Below are positions 8,255 to 16,544 of a DNA stretch of 64,000 nt, in pieces (the stretch's first letter is position 1; each line of letters starts with the position of its first letter). The notes beneath the pieces were generated by a model. The model saw nothing but the letters and a program-made list of their open reading frames with translations, was not told the DNA's origin and searched no databases. Origin of the DNA: ZC4RG29 sp964521255 (lineage in GTDB: Bacteria > Bacteroidota > Bacteroidia > Cytophagales > Cyclobacteriaceae); the NCBI GenBank assembly GCA_964521255.1, contig CAZFRM010000010.1, forward strand, positions 1-64,000, given 5' to 3'. The position numbers and the translations under genes are program-made.

Positions 8255-8529
8255 CCTCTTTGGTTAAGTTTTGGGTCTAATGTAGTGTGTGCTACTGCCA
8301 GGTCGGAGTAATTTTTCTGAGCGTAAGGGTAAAAGCTTCTGAAATTGTCTAAGAAATCTAAGGGAGGGAGTTAGTGCGTAAGTCAAAGACAATAATGGGG
8401 CTTTTATAATTAAAGAAATTTTCAATTGGCACCACCTTTGAATCATTTTCATCGTTAGAGCATCATTGATGTATGGTTTTCCCCGAAAAAGGGATTCCTT
8501 ATTGATGCTCAACCAGTTAAATTTATGGC

Positions 8530-9342
8530 ATGATTCGCTTTCTGATTGGTATTATAGGGATCGTATTTCTTTCGGCCTTTGTCGTAAGAAGCGATATCTA
8601 TATGCAGGTTAGAAATGACAGCTTTAGAAGAGGTGAGGTTATTGAATTCAAAATGACCTATGGGGTTTTCACTGTAGGCAGAGGTTCCGCACAAATCCAT
8701 TCCAATTATTTTAAGTTAAATGACAGGAGCTGTTTCAAGGTCGATGTTTATGGCCGAACCGTGGGAATGGTTGACTGGATTGCGGATGTTGACGATCATT
8801 GGGGCGCTTACATTGACACTGTTGCGCTTGTTCCCCATCAATTTTATAGAAGAATTCGCGAAGGGAAATACAAAAAAGATGAGTGGACGAATTTTGATCA
8901 TGAAAAACAGAAAATTGAAGTAAAGGTGCTGGACAATAAAACCGGCAAACTTAAAGAACCAAAATACTTTGATGCTCCTCGTCAGGTACGTGATATGATT
9001 GGCGGGTTTCTTTTTCTTCGCACAATGGACCTTTCAAATATTAAGCAAAATGATACAATAACTGTAAATGGATTTTTTGAAGATTCTTTTTATAGCCTTA
9101 AAGTAATTTATAAGGGTAAGGATGTGGTCAAAACAAAGGTTGGGAAATTTCGTGCGATAAGATTCGTACCCATCATGCCTAAGAATAAAGTCTTCGATGG
9201 TGAAAATTCCGTCACCGCCTGGTTTACGGATGATCGTAACAGAATTCCTATAAAGATCAATGCAGAAATGTTTATTGGAAGCGCCGGTGTAGAACTCACA
9301 GGCTACTCAGGTTTACGAAATCCTATTAGTATTATAAAGTAA
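8530..9342 (+). CDS. exported DUF3108-type protein
   Basis: A 270-residue protein with an N-terminal signal or anchor (MIRFLIGIIGIVFLSAFVV) followed by a beta-rich domain of the DUF3108 type: GEVIEFKMTYGVFTVGRG near the start and, at the end, TAWFTDDRNRIPIKI. Homologues are periplasmic or envelope proteins of about this size in Bacteroidetes and proteobacteria, with no established biochemical role. No linked genes suggest a function; dapD upstream is separated by 275 bp in which I see no gene. Confidence 0.8.
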   Translation: MIRFLIGIIGIVFLSAFVVRSDIYMQVRNDSFRRGEVIEFKMTYGVFTVGRGSAQIHSNYFKLNDRSCFKVDVYGRTVGMVDWIADVDDHWGAYIDTVALVPHQFYRRIREGKYKKDEWTNFDHEKQKIEVKVLDNKTGKLKEPKYFDAPRQVRDMIGGFLFLRTMDLSNIKQNDTITVNGFFEDSFYSLKVIYKGKDVVKTKVGKFRAIRFVPIMPKNKVFDGENSVTAWFTDDRNRIPIKINAEMFIGSAGVELTGYSGLRNPISIIK

Positions 9343-9409
9343 TTTCTCGCAACGGTGCATTAGTCAAAAGTCATTAGTACGTGTGTCCAGTGACTATTGA
9401 CCATTTCCC

Positions 9410-9817
9410 TCACGCTGCGATTTCTGAAATTAATTCTGCAAATTTTTGCTGGCTCACCGGTTTGGTAACATATTCTTTTATTTCGCGGATGGCTTTCGCT
9501 CGTTCAACGTCTTTTGGATCGATTGATGAGCTTATCATGTAGATCCGTATCATCTTATTAATACGCGACTTAAGAGAGATATAATCCTCCATAAACATCC
9601 AGCCGTCCACCAGTGGCATGTTGATGTCAAGGAATAGCAAATCCGGAAGGGCGTTCTGGTCATCAGCATGTTCCTCCAGGTATTGTATCGCCTCGCTACC
9701 ATTATTAAATTGAAGAATTTTTCCGGAGAACTGCGTAGCCTTTATACTTCGCGAAGCGATTAGCTGAAAAATTTTATCATCATCAACGAGGGCTATGACT
9801 GGATTTGATAAACTCAT
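9410..9817 (-). CDS. single-domain response regulator (CheY-like)
   Basis: A 135-residue stand-alone receiver domain. The acidic pocket is DDD (12-14 in ALVDDDKIF), the phospho-acceptor Asp is in FLDINMP, the switch Ser/Thr is in MISSS, and the invariant Lys is in VTKPVS. There is no output domain, so it must act by protein contact. The start ATG overlaps the stop of the upstream histidine kinase by 4 bp (ATGA), so the two are translationally coupled and most likely a cognate pair. Confidence 0.92.
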   Translation of the reverse strand: MSLSNPVIALVDDDKIFQLIASRSIKATQFSGKILQFNNGSEAIQYLEEHADDQNALPDLLFLDINMPLVDGWMFMEDYISLKSRINKMIRIYMISSSIDPKDVERAKAIREIKEYVTKPVSQQKFAELISEIAA

Positions 9818-11790
9818 GAGTTTTGGTTTTTGTTAAAGGTAATAATAAATGACATTCCTTCATTTACTTTTCCGTGTGCGGTGATCTCTCCACCCATTGC
9901 CTCTACCTGGCTCTTTGTAATAAAAAGTCCTACACCGCGAGCTTCCGGATGATTATGAAAAGTTTTTCGCATTCTAAACAACTGATGGCCATAGCGGTCC
10001 ATATCAATTCCCAAGCCATTATCAGTCAGTTCCAGAATTGTACTCTTGCCTTTTTTGAACGTCCGAATGCAAATATGCAGACTTCTTTCAGAAGATCTGT
10101 ATTTGACTGAGTTACTGATCAGGTTTAATAATATGCTTTCAAGATAAATAGTAGGGTACTTAATGCCCGTGACAGAGAAGTCAGTTTTAATTTCAGCTTT
10201 GGATTCTGCAATATCAGCGCTCAGCATATTTTGTACATGATTCAAAATCTTTTCGAAATCAATTTCCTGTCGTTCAAGATAGTAGTCTTGTTTGATTCGC
10301 AGAACCTCATTCAATTCATTAAGCGTTAGCGAAATATCCTGACTGACTTCCTTTAACAGGTTGAAGTATTCCAGTTTCTCAGCTTCGGAAGCAGCATTTT
10401 CATAATAGGTTAACAACGTGAGAATATTACCAACGGGCGATCGTAAATTATGAGAAACGATTTGAGTGAATTCTTCCAATTGCATAACTTTTCTTCGTAA
10501 CTCCTCCGTAAGAGAATGAAGTTTTTCATTTTGCTCTTGCAAGGATTCACTGACGTTCTTCTGCTCGGTTATATCTTTTGTTGTTCCTATAATCTGGATG
10601 GGTTTTCCGCTTTCATCACGTTTGAATATGGAATTGACAGTTAACATCCAGCGCCAGCTACCATTAGAATGCTTTATCCGGTATTCACCTGACCACACTT
10701 CACCATCGCGCACATCATTTATGATTTGAGAAATTTTAAACAGGTTTTGCTGATCATCAGGATGAAGCAGTAAGTTGACATTATCGCGGTATAAGGAAAC
10801 TTCGGGTTCTTTATACCCCAGATTCGCCACAAGACTTCGATTAGCATAAATTGCCTTGCGGGCCACTATGTCAAAGACATAAATGGTATCGGGAAGAGCT
10901 GCAGCAATTCGTTCTATGAAGAAATTTTTTTCCGTCAGGTCTGTTTGCGTATTGACTTGCTGCGTGATGTCAATCATCATGCCTAGCATGCGGTTAGCCT
11001 TACCATTCTCATCGGGAAGAAATGTGCCCTTATCATGCATGATGCGATAGTGACCCTTTTTATCACGAAAGCGATATTTCACATCAAACATTATAAGCTC
11101 AGTCCTGGCTTTTTCCAATTGCTGAAAAGCATTTGCGCGATCATCGGGATGGATCATTTCTCCCCATTGATCAATGTTGCCCATTTCCGAAAAATCAAAA
11201 CCAAGAATACCACGGGTGTTTCCGCCCCAGATTATATTTCCGGTAGGAATGTCATAGTCGTAAACAACCTGGCCGAGTGCATCGGTGACAATTTCATATC
11301 TTCTCTTCCAGTCTTCCTTTTCCAGTTCAATAATCTTTTTCTCCGTTATATCGACTACGGTACCCAGCATTTTTATCGGCTCCCCTTTCTTATTGCGATA
11401 AACTTTTCCAATTGCTTCTATCCACCTGATATTGCCATTAGGATGAATGATCCGGTGTTGAATGAAGTAGTCTGTACCCTTGTTAACGGCTTGCCTGATG
11501 GTATTTAATACATGGTCAATATCTGCCGGAAAGATGAGGCTTTGATAATATTCAAAAGTGATTTTCTGGGATGGATCGGTCACTCCGAATAATTCTCTCA
11601 CTCTGCTCGTCCATTCAATTTTGTTTGAAGTAATGCGCCATTCCCAAATACCCATTTTAGCTGCATCCAACGCAAGTTCAAGTTGCTGCTGATGTTTAGA
11701 TAAGGTTTTTGTAAGTGTCTCCGTTTGGCTCTTAACTGGCAAGGATGTCCGCTTCGATCTGGTGGTCTGCTTTTTTTTCTTGCGGGTCAT
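9814..11790 (-). CDS. soluble multi-PAS sensor histidine kinase
   Basis: A 658-residue kinase without membrane segments. A basic N-terminus (MTRKKKKQ) is followed by three PAS/PAC units (about 38-152, 165-280 and 288-412), each ending with a DIT(E/Q)(K/Q) linker. Then come a short coiled coil and the HisKA domain with H-box FTQIVSHNLRSPVGN (His near 446) and a HATPase domain with NLISNSVKY (N box), DNGLGID (G1) and GVGLFITK (G2). PAS units would sense an intracellular signal such as redox, oxygen or a ligand; which one cannot be told. It phosphorylates the receiver encoded directly downstream (4-bp overlap). It is divergent from mscL. Confidence 0.93.
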   Translation of the reverse strand: MTRKKKKQTTRSKRTSLPVKSQTETLTKTLSKHQQQLELALDAAKMGIWEWRITSNKIEWTSRVRELFGVTDPSQKITFEYYQSLIFPADIDHVLNTIRQAVNKGTDYFIQHRIIHPNGNIRWIEAIGKVYRNKKGEPIKMLGTVVDITEKKIIELEKEDWKRRYEIVTDALGQVVYDYDIPTGNIIWGGNTRGILGFDFSEMGNIDQWGEMIHPDDRANAFQQLEKARTELIMFDVKYRFRDKKGHYRIMHDKGTFLPDENGKANRMLGMMIDITQQVNTQTDLTEKNFFIERIAAALPDTIYVFDIVARKAIYANRSLVANLGYKEPEVSLYRDNVNLLLHPDDQQNLFKISQIINDVRDGEVWSGEYRIKHSNGSWRWMLTVNSIFKRDESGKPIQIIGTTKDITEQKNVSESLQEQNEKLHSLTEELRRKVMQLEEFTQIVSHNLRSPVGNILTLLTYYENAASEAEKLEYFNLLKEVSQDISLTLNELNEVLRIKQDYYLERQEIDFEKILNHVQNMLSADIAESKAEIKTDFSVTGIKYPTIYLESILLNLISNSVKYRSSERSLHICIRTFKKGKSTILELTDNGLGIDMDRYGHQLFRMRKTFHNHPEARGVGLFITKSQVEAMGGEITAHGKVNEGMSFIITFNKNQNS

Positions 11791-11913
11791 TGGGAATATT
11801 TTAGAAGCTGTTTAATTTCAACTACACACAACGAGTCCGGTTAAATTTAAGAACATATATTGCACAGGATTGTTTAGACTGAAATAGAATTTTATAAAAA
11901 AACCTTAAACCAT

Positions 11914-12336
11914 ATGTTAAACGAATTCAAACAATTTGCGCTGCGGGGAAACGTAATCGACCTCGCAGTGGGTGTTATCATCGGAGGAGCCTTTGGTACT
12001 ATTGTAGGTTCAATTGTCAATGACCTCATCATGCCCCTGATTGGCACAATATTCATGGCTGACTTCTCTAATTTGTATTTTCCACTTTCTGGCAAAGTAT
12101 CAGCCGCGCTTAATGCAGACCCCAATTTACCGCTAGCCAAAGCGAAAGAATTGGGACCCGTGTTTGCATGGGGCAGTTTCATCACCGTTGTTATTAACTT
12201 CATCATTCTTGCTTTCATTATTTTCCTTATGGTAAAAGGAATGAACGCATTGAAGAAGAAGGAAGAAGCAGCGCCGGTTGAACCACCGGCGGATATTAAA
12301 CTTTTAGCTGAGATCAGAGATTTGCTGAAGAAATAA
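11914..12336 (+). CDS. mscL: large-conductance mechanosensitive channel
   Basis: MscL opens under membrane tension to release solutes during osmotic downshock. The protein has 140 residues. TM1 is preceded by the amphipathic start NEFKQFALRGNVIDLAVGVIIGGAFG with the strongly conserved GNVIDLAVGVIIG motif. It is followed by the periplasmic loop, TM2 (SFITVVINFIILAFIIFLMV) and a cytoplasmic helix bundle ending in ADIKLLAEIRDLLKK. All diagnostic elements are present and the length fits. It appears monocistronic and is divergent from the kinase gene. Confidence 0.97.
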   Translation: MLNEFKQFALRGNVIDLAVGVIIGGAFGTIVGSIVNDLIMPLIGTIFMADFSNLYFPLSGKVSAALNADPNLPLAKAKELGPVFAWGSFITVVINFIILAFIIFLMVKGMNALKKKEEAAPVEPPADIKLLAEIRDLLKK

Positions 12337-12436
12337 GTTTAATATTAATCATGGCGGTTTTTGATTTCTTAAACACCTTTTAGGTGGAAAAAGAAATTAT
12401 GGAAATGATTATCTTTATACCGTTATAAGAAAAATT

Positions 12437-12682
12437 ATGGACATAGCATTAAAGAAAGTAGAACTCATAGAGTGGTTGGCAAGATTGCAAGACGAGTCGC
12501 TGATCCAAAAAATTGAAGTTTTAAGAAAAGGCTCTGTAAAGGATATGTATGAGCAAAGGATGCCCAAAACAATGGAAGACCTGCAAGCAAAATTAGGCCG
12601 TTCCGAACAAGATATTAAAGAGGGAAAAATACAGACTCAGGAAGAAATAGAATCCTTTTTCAAAAATAAGTTTGGTAAGTGA
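12437..12682 (+). CDS. antitoxin of a ParE/RelE-type module
   Basis: An 81-residue hydrophilic protein. It begins with a helical segment (VELIEWLARLQDESLIQKIE) seen in small Bacteroidetes antitoxins that precede ParE-like toxins, and ends with an acidic and polar C-terminus suited to wrapping a toxin. Its stop codon overlaps the GTG start of the downstream toxin frame by 4 bp (GTGA), the normal layout for such pairs. The frame itself is intact. The assignment rests mainly on this context. The toxin partner is frameshifted, so the antitoxin may now be an orphan. Confidence 0.65.
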   Translation: MDIALKKVELIEWLARLQDESLIQKIEVLRKGSVKDMYEQRMPKTMEDLQAKLGRSEQDIKEGKIQTQEEIESFFKNKFGK

Positions 12683-12983
12683 AAAAAATTCAAGTGGTCT
12701 GGTCAACAGAGGCATTAGTTGATCTGGAAACAATCTATGATTTTTTGGCCGAACACTCTCAACTTGCCGCACAAAATGTTATCGAAACGATTTATCAAGA
12801 GCCGGGCAAATAGAAACATTTCCTGAGTCAGGTGCAACACAATTCACATTGACGAATACAGACAAAAAATACCGCTATTTAGTAGAAGGGAATTACAAAA
12901 TTGTTTATCGGATTATAGATCAGCAAGCATACATCGTAACAGTTTTTGATACACGATATAACCCAGATAAATTGAAAGGATAG
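12679..12983 (+). pseudogene. frameshifted ParE/RelE-type toxin
   Basis: From GTG at 12679 the frame reads KKIQVVWSTEALVDLETIYD and continues FLAEHSQLAAQNVIETIYQ, a ParE/RelE-superfamily N-terminus, then stops at 12811-12813. In a second frame from about 12799 the protein continues RAGQIETFPESGATQFTL, then KKYRYLVEGNYKIVYRI, and ends with TVFDTRYNPDKLKG at 12983. The two halves join into one full-length toxin of about 101 residues if a single base is restored near 12796-12800. No slippery run is present there, so this is mutation decay or a sequencing error rather than programmed frameshifting. Confidence 0.75.
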
Positions 12984-12990
12984 GGATACA

Positions 12991-13887
12991 TTAACTAAAT
13001 CGCGTCGCTACAACCATCTCTTTACTTCCTGTTTTGTATTTGTAAAATCCTTCTCCTGATTTAACACCGAGATGACCGGCTTGTACCATATTAACCAGTA
13101 GGGGGCTAGGTGAGTATTTCGGGTTTCCAAATCCTTCCTGCAGTACACGTAAGATGGAAAGGCAAACATCAAGCCCGATGAAGTCGGCCAACTGCAATGG
13201 CCCCATAGGGTGTGCCATACCAAGCTTCATCACGGTGTCAATTTCTTCCACGCCTGAAACGCCCTCATGCAAAGTATGAATTGCCTCATTGATCATCGGC
13301 ATTAGAATTCTGTTGGCAACAAATCCAGGGTAATCATTTACTTCGACAGGAGTTTTCTCAAGCTTCCTGGATAATTCCATGATTGCATCGCTGACATCAT
13401 CAGCGGTTTGATAGCCGCGAATTACCTCTACCAGTTTCATAACCGGCACGGGATTCATAAAATGCATTCCGATTACTTTGTCGGGTCTGGTTGTTACAGC
13501 GGCAATCTTTGTAATTGAAATAGAAGAAGTATTAGAAGCTAGTATTGCGTGAGATGAACTATACGTATCAAGATCTCTGAAAATATTTAGCTTGATGTCT
13601 ATGTTCTCTGTCGCTGCTTCTACAATGAGATCGCAATCTGAAACTCCCTCTTGTAATGCTGTAAAAGTCTTTATGTTTTGAAGTGTATTTTTTTTTACGG
13701 TTTCCGTTATGATGTTCTTCGTTATTTGGCGATCGAGATTTTTTTCAATAGTACTTATTGCTTTGCCTAATGCGTCTTTAGAAACATCAATTAACGAAAC
13801 AGGAAATTCATGCTGAGCAAATACATGGGCAATTCCATTACCCATAGTTCCTGATCCTATCACTGCGATTTTTTTAATCAGCTTCAT
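12991..13887 (-). CDS. hbd: 3-hydroxybutyryl-CoA (3-hydroxyacyl-CoA) dehydrogenase
   Basis: An NAD-dependent 3-hydroxyacyl-CoA dehydrogenase of the short single-function type (Hbd/PaaH), interconverting 3-hydroxyacyl-CoA and 3-ketoacyl-CoA in fatty acid or butanoate metabolism. I start it at the ATG at 13887 (MKLIKKIAVIGSGTMGNGIA), giving 298 residues, close to the usual 280-300; the frame is open for 30 more codons upstream but those residues are not family-like. Visible are the Rossmann motif GSGTMG, the catalytic His-containing HFMNPVPVMKLVEVI, the conserved Asn in NDYPGFVANRILMPMINEA, and the C-terminal MGPLQLADFIGLDV. It follows the lipoprotein gene on the same strand. Confidence 0.93.
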   Translation of the reverse strand: MKLIKKIAVIGSGTMGNGIAHVFAQHEFPVSLIDVSKDALGKAISTIEKNLDRQITKNIITETVKKNTLQNIKTFTALQEGVSDCDLIVEAATENIDIKLNIFRDLDTYSSSHAILASNTSSISITKIAAVTTRPDKVIGMHFMNPVPVMKLVEVIRGYQTADDVSDAIMELSRKLEKTPVEVNDYPGFVANRILMPMINEAIHTLHEGVSGVEEIDTVMKLGMAHPMGPLQLADFIGLDVCLSILRVLQEGFGNPKYSPSPLLVNMVQAGHLGVKSGEGFYKYKTGSKEMVVATRFS

Positions 13888-13973
13888 ACAAATCTTGATT
13901 TGTAGTAAAGGTAAAAGATTCTCTCTTCTTTGGAAGACAAGCAGGGCAGGAGGTGATCGTAAAAATTTTAATA

Positions 13974-14351
13974 TCAATCGATCGCTACTTCCTTTGCTAA
14001 TCCCATGGCATTGAAACGAATGTTGAGTCTGATCGAGTTGCTAATGGTATCGCCGCAAGCAGGAGAAGGTTCAAGGTAGTAATGATAAAACTTTTGATTT
14101 CGTTTATATAATTCATTCTCATCGGGCCTTCCTAACAACTTTATGATTTCCATTTCGGAGAGGCCGAGTAATTTGTTCTTTTGCGACCGAAACTCTTCGA
14201 TCATGCTTTTTCGAATACCCTTACATCCCAACTGGTCTTCTTTCCAGTTTTGAAGGTCGATGCCTTGAATATCAGGAGTAGCTTTTCCACAACCAACTAC
14301 TAAAAGTGTGAGAAGTAAAATAAGTTTATGCCACCTGTACCTTTGAATCAT
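13974..14351 (-). CDS. small lipoprotein of unknown function
   Basis: A 125-residue protein with a lipoprotein signal: a basic start (MIQRYRWHK), a hydrophobic core (LILLLTLLVV) and the lipobox end GC with Cys21 as the acylated residue. The mature part contains a predicted helix LSEMEIIKLLGRPDENELYK, reminiscent of the SmpA/OmlA-like fold of small outer-membrane lipoproteins, and four other Cys are absent or scattered (Cys43, Cys98 region). The start overlaps the end of the upstream hydroxylase gene by 26 bp, so the genes are probably co-transcribed. No function can be given. Confidence 0.75.
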   Translation of the reverse strand: MIQRYRWHKLILLLTLLVVGCGKATPDIQGIDLQNWKEDQLGCKGIRKSMIEEFRSQKNKLLGLSEMEIIKLLGRPDENELYKRNQKFYHYYLEPSPACGDTISNSIRLNIRFNAMGLAKEVAID

Positions 14352-15558
14352 TTCGTTGAATGGAGTAGAACCAACTTGCTGAGATGATAAAATAAATTAA
14401 GGCAGCAAAGTACCATAAATTAGACAATTCAAACTGATACGTGGCAATAGAAAGCAACAATGGATATAATACAATGCGTATCCACTCCGCTACGCGAACC
14501 CATGACCTGTTTTCAAATAGAACGCCACAATTAACAACTACCCAGGAGATAAGCACAGCAAATATGGCCTTTTCACCTAGCGAAAATTTTCCTGCATTGA
14601 AAAGAAAAAGAGCTGTTCCGATAACACACAGAACATATTGAAACAAGACATAAAGATTAAGCTGCATGAAAGAGGGGGTTTCATATTTTTTATACGATGT
14701 TTTGTCAACTTCAGGTGCGGCGCGATATCCACCGAGATACTCCGGCAACCATCCCGGCTTTTTGAAAAGATATTTCACTTTGTCGCTCAGGTATGGAATT
14801 CTTTTCAAGTCCTTCGACATCTCTGCATAGTGACTCATATTCGCCCACAAAGCATTCCAACTATTAATGGGTTTTGTGATTCCGTAAGTAGGGCGTTCTT
14901 CTTCCGGTTGAAAAGTTCCGAACAACTTATCCCATATAATTAAAGTGCCTGCATGATTCTTATCAATGTACTTAGGATTGCGGCCATGGTGCACACGATG
15001 ATGGGAGGGAGTGTTAAAAACATATTCAAACCAGCCCATCTTGTTAATGGTTTCCGTATGAATCCAGAATTGATAGAGCGTATTAAAAGCTGCGATCAAC
15101 GCAAAATCAAATGTCTTAAATCCCAGCAAGGCAATGGGAAGGTTGAAAGCAAAAGTCCAGACGACTTGTAACGAACTTTGTCGCAAAGCCACAGATAAAT
15201 TATAATCTTCGCTTTGATGATGTACCACATGTCCGCCCCAAAACAAATTTATCTCATGACTCATACGATGTCCCCAATAGTAGGCCAGGTCAACCAAAAA
15301 GAAGAGGCCTACCCAATACCACCAGGCAGAATTGTCTAAAGTAAAAAAGGCAAATTTTTCAAAAAGCAATTGATAAACGCCAATGCCAAAAATGGTCAGG
15401 AATAATCCGCTTAATTGTGAAGTAATACCACAACTTAAGTTTGCTATTGCATCGGGGAGACGATAGAGCTTCTGGTGAGTAAAGCGCTCAACGAGGAGTT
15501 CAACCCCTATTAAAATAAAAAAGATTGGAATTGAAAGTACGATTGGATTTACGTTCAT
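14326..15558 (-). CDS. fatty acid hydroxylase / sterol desaturase superfamily membrane protein
   Basis: A 410-residue integral membrane protein with the di-iron histidine motifs of this superfamily: HRMSH (HxxxH), HVVHH (HxxHH) and HHRVHH, plus the later KNHAG. These coordinate two irons for oxygen-dependent hydroxylation or desaturation of a lipid chain. Hydrophobic helices occur near the N-terminus and, unusually, several more in the C-terminal third (about 300-400) after the catalytic part; a minimal family member ends earlier at about 270-300. The product could be a hydroxylated membrane lipid or ornithine-lipid modification, but the substrate is unknown. First gene of a likely hydroxylase-lipoprotein-dehydrogenase unit. 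Confidence 0.88.
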   Translation of the reverse strand: MNVNPIVLSIPIFFILIGVELLVERFTHQKLYRLPDAIANLSCGITSQLSGLFLTIFGIGVYQLLFEKFAFFTLDNSAWWYWVGLFFLVDLAYYWGHRMSHEINLFWGGHVVHHQSEDYNLSVALRQSSLQVVWTFAFNLPIALLGFKTFDFALIAAFNTLYQFWIHTETINKMGWFEYVFNTPSHHRVHHGRNPKYIDKNHAGTLIIWDKLFGTFQPEEERPTYGITKPINSWNALWANMSHYAEMSKDLKRIPYLSDKVKYLFKKPGWLPEYLGGYRAAPEVDKTSYKKYETPSFMQLNLYVLFQYVLCVIGTALFLFNAGKFSLGEKAIFAVLISWVVVNCGVLFENRSWVRVAEWIRIVLYPLLLSIATYQFELSNLWYFAALIYFIISASWFYSIQRNDSKVQVA

Positions 15559-15947
15559 TATAAAATTCCTTTACCCGATGAGAATGCAAAGTTAGTGATC
15601 TGAAGGAATTCTTTACAGCAACTAAACGACCAGGGATATTTCAAATTCACCATACCATAATATTTCATCCTTACGGGTCAATGTCATTTAGTTGAGAGGA
15701 ATACTGGCTTCGCACACCCTGTATCCCAGAGTCAGCGCGCTGTGGTTCTCCCTTTAGGGAGTTAGAGGGCGTGTGGTGGCTTAACTTAATGACATTGTCT
15801 TGCGGGAATTCAGGTTTAATATGATTTGTTATTTTGCCCCGCCATCTGACGCTTAAGTCCCATTAGGGATTTATATATCGGTAGGCCTTTCAATAATTTA
15901 TTTAATTTTGCCCCCATTTTAATAACCATTAACTGATAACTAACACC
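15559..15947. other. gene-free interval with a MITE-like repeat
   Basis: Between the divergent hydroxylase and membrane-protein genes there is no supported open frame. It holds the inverted-repeat element at 15679-15797 and, before the downstream ATG, an AT-rich stretch (15880-15947) likely to contain that gene's promoter. The 15-bp string CCATTAACTGATAAC at 15926-15940 recurs at 60639-60653. Confidence 0.6.
15679..15797. repeat. 119-bp element with 15-bp terminal inverted repeats (MITE-like)
   Basis: The left end CAATGTCATTTAGTT (15679-15693) and the right end AACTTAATGACATTG (15783-15797) are reverse complements with one mismatch. Inside lies a second perfect palindrome CTCCCTTTAGGGAG (15748-15761). 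There is no coding sequence. This structure fits a miniature inverted-repeat element or a REP-type repeat. I do not see an evident target-site duplication (flanks GGGT and TCTT differ). Confidence 0.6.
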
Positions 15948-16382
15948 ATGGTCATATTGCGTCTTTTTAAAGCCTTTTGGTTTGTTTCATTGTTAGCCGT
16001 CACGGTTGTCCTGTTATATGGTTATGCCTCTTTGCAAGATAGTGTTGAGGTCTTTGAAAATGGAACAGAAATTATGAGGATTGACAGGGACACCTTCTTT
16101 TACATTGTCCTGGGCTTGCTGGCTTTTATCAATGTTCTTGTGTTTATCATAGCAAAGGTTGCTCAGCAAACTGAGTTTCGAACCTGGTTTTATGGTCTCA
16201 TAATCACGTTCAATATATTTTTCATAATCGGGATAAGCTTTGTTACACTTTATAATAGCGGAGAGATTTATAACTATTCACGGCTCCAATCTATTATTTA
16301 TGGCAGCATCGCTTTGTTTTCGTTATGGACCGTTGGATGGCCCCTTTACATTGGATACAAAAGATTTTTAAGCCGATCTTAA
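15948..16382 (+). CDS. four-helix integral membrane protein of unknown function
   Basis: A 144-residue protein with four predicted transmembrane helices (about 6-27, 48-70, 81-102 and 115-136). After helix 1 there is a short extracytoplasmic stretch (SLQDSVEVFENGTEIMRID). No catalytic or binding motif is recognisable. It precedes parE by 162 bp on the same strand, but I see no reason to link it to topoisomerase function. The frame has normal composition and a plausible ATG start. Confidence 0.7.
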   Translation: MVILRLFKAFWFVSLLAVTVVLLYGYASLQDSVEVFENGTEIMRIDRDTFFYIVLGLLAFINVLVFIIAKVAQQTEFRTWFYGLIITFNIFFIIGISFVTLYNSGEIYNYSRLQSIIYGSIALFSLWTVGWPLYIGYKRFLSRS

Positions 16383-16544
16383 GGTTTTATACAAAGCTTT
16401 CCAATTTCTGATAATCAGTAAGTTAAGAGTCGTCACTTAAGAAATTTTTATAAGTGGACCTTTAAGCAAATCGGTGGAAATTCATTCAAATTTCACGTTA
16501 TTAACGTAATTCGCATTTTTTAAACTCGATTACATTTACTTTTT

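Noticed and set aside
8264..8512. Minus-strand frame after dapD (82 codons)
   Set aside because: No recognisable motif, low-complexity basic sequence, and no upstream signal; left as intergenic.
11892..12218. Minus-strand frame opposite mscL
   Set aside because: Shadow of a certain gene; composition is not protein-like.
12790..12802. Programmed frameshift in the toxin gene
   Set aside because: No homopolymer or slippery heptamer at the junction; a simple deletion or sequencing error is more likely.
15926..15940. CCATTAACTGATAAC shared with 60639-60653 as a regulatory site
   Set aside because: Only two copies seen, one not oriented toward a gene start; AT-rich leader-like strings of this kind are common in such genomes.
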